5,184 bases of DNA, from assembly GCA_036822015.1 (NCBI GenBank), contig DAISIL010000112.1, forward strand, positions 1-5,184. The letters are read 5' to 3'. Of the stretch, positions 5,115-5,184 are shown piece after piece. Position numbers and translations under genes: made by a program. This stretch comes from DAISIL01 sp036822015 (lineage in GTDB: Bacteria > Bacteroidota > Bacteroidia > Cytophagales > Bernardetiaceae). Within the stretch, counting starts at the first letter, position 1. Each line of letters begins with the position of its first letter. The notes below the pieces were generated by a model that searched no databases, was not told the DNA's origin, and worked only from the letters and a program-made list of their open reading frames with translations.

Positions 5115-5184
5115 ATGGGCGGAACAACCGATAGATATATCAACCTCTTCACGGATTTTGGCTTCAAAAAACTTTTTGGAGAAG
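5115..5184 (+). CDS. Rpn-family PD-(D/E)XK nuclease/putative transposase, N-terminal fragment
   Basis: Only the first 23 codons lie in the window. From ATG 5115 the product includes RYINLFTDFGFKKLFG at residues 7-22. This matches the strongly conserved opening (RYINPxTDFGFKKLFG) of the Rpn/PDDEXK_2 family, called recombination-promoting nuclease or putative transposase. Family members carry a PD-(D/E)XK nuclease core that lies beyond the edge here, so activity cannot be judged. The usual Pro after RYIN is Leu in this copy. These genes are often multi-copy and spread in Bacteroidota genomes. Its place next to the AT-rich block fits a variable region, but nothing shows that it moved that block. 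The start is chosen by homology; the upstream sequence has no strong Shine-Dalgarno. Confidence 0.82.
   Translation, partial: MGGTTDRYINLFTDFGFKKLFGE

Overview
The window looks like chromosome from a member of the Bacteroidota, probably a Cytophagales-type bacterium. Three things point there. Start sites are preceded by TAnnTTTG-type -7 boxes, with TTTG at about -33 for two of them, rather than by Shine-Dalgarno sequences. The class III aminotransferase N-terminus resembles versions I know from that phylum. The large serine hydrolase carries a remnant of a GH3/beta-lactamase fusion that I associate with Bacteroidota. The species assignment is inference.

Layout. Positions 1-512 (minus) hold the N-terminal 170 codons of a PLP-dependent class III aminotransferase that runs off the left edge. 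It is divergent from hemW (584-1732, plus), a radical-SAM heme chaperone whose promoter lies so close to its ATG that the mRNA may be leaderless. HemW converges, across only 28 bp, on a 621-residue lipoprotein (1761-3626, minus). This lipoprotein has a GH3 C-terminal-like domain followed by a class C beta-lactamase-fold serine hydrolase domain, but no GH3 catalytic barrel. These three genes are fairly GC-rich (single 60-base lines counted by hand gave 57-65% GC).

From about 3757 the composition drops sharply (17-35% GC in most 60-base lines) to about 4980. This AT-rich block carries a two-gene unit with zero spacing (stop TAA directly followed by ATG). The first gene encodes an unrecognised 143-residue protein with two membrane segments (3956-4387). 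The second encodes a 144-residue membrane-anchored J-domain protein (4388-4822) whose HPD motif reads HPA and whose helix II has lost most of its usual basic residues. A degenerate direct repeat of about 20 bp lies left of the block (3680-3702) and exactly at the end of the J-like gene (4821-4840). At the right edge (from 5115) begins an Rpn/PD-(D/E)XK family nuclease/putative transposase gene, cut by the window. The AT-rich pair is therefore best read as an accessory cassette next to housekeeping genes, with a possible recombination-associated neighbour.

The most unusual item is the J-like/two-TM pair: a J-domain fold tethered to the membrane and predicted not to stimulate Hsp70, co-encoded with a small membrane partner. 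Its function cannot be assigned from sequence.
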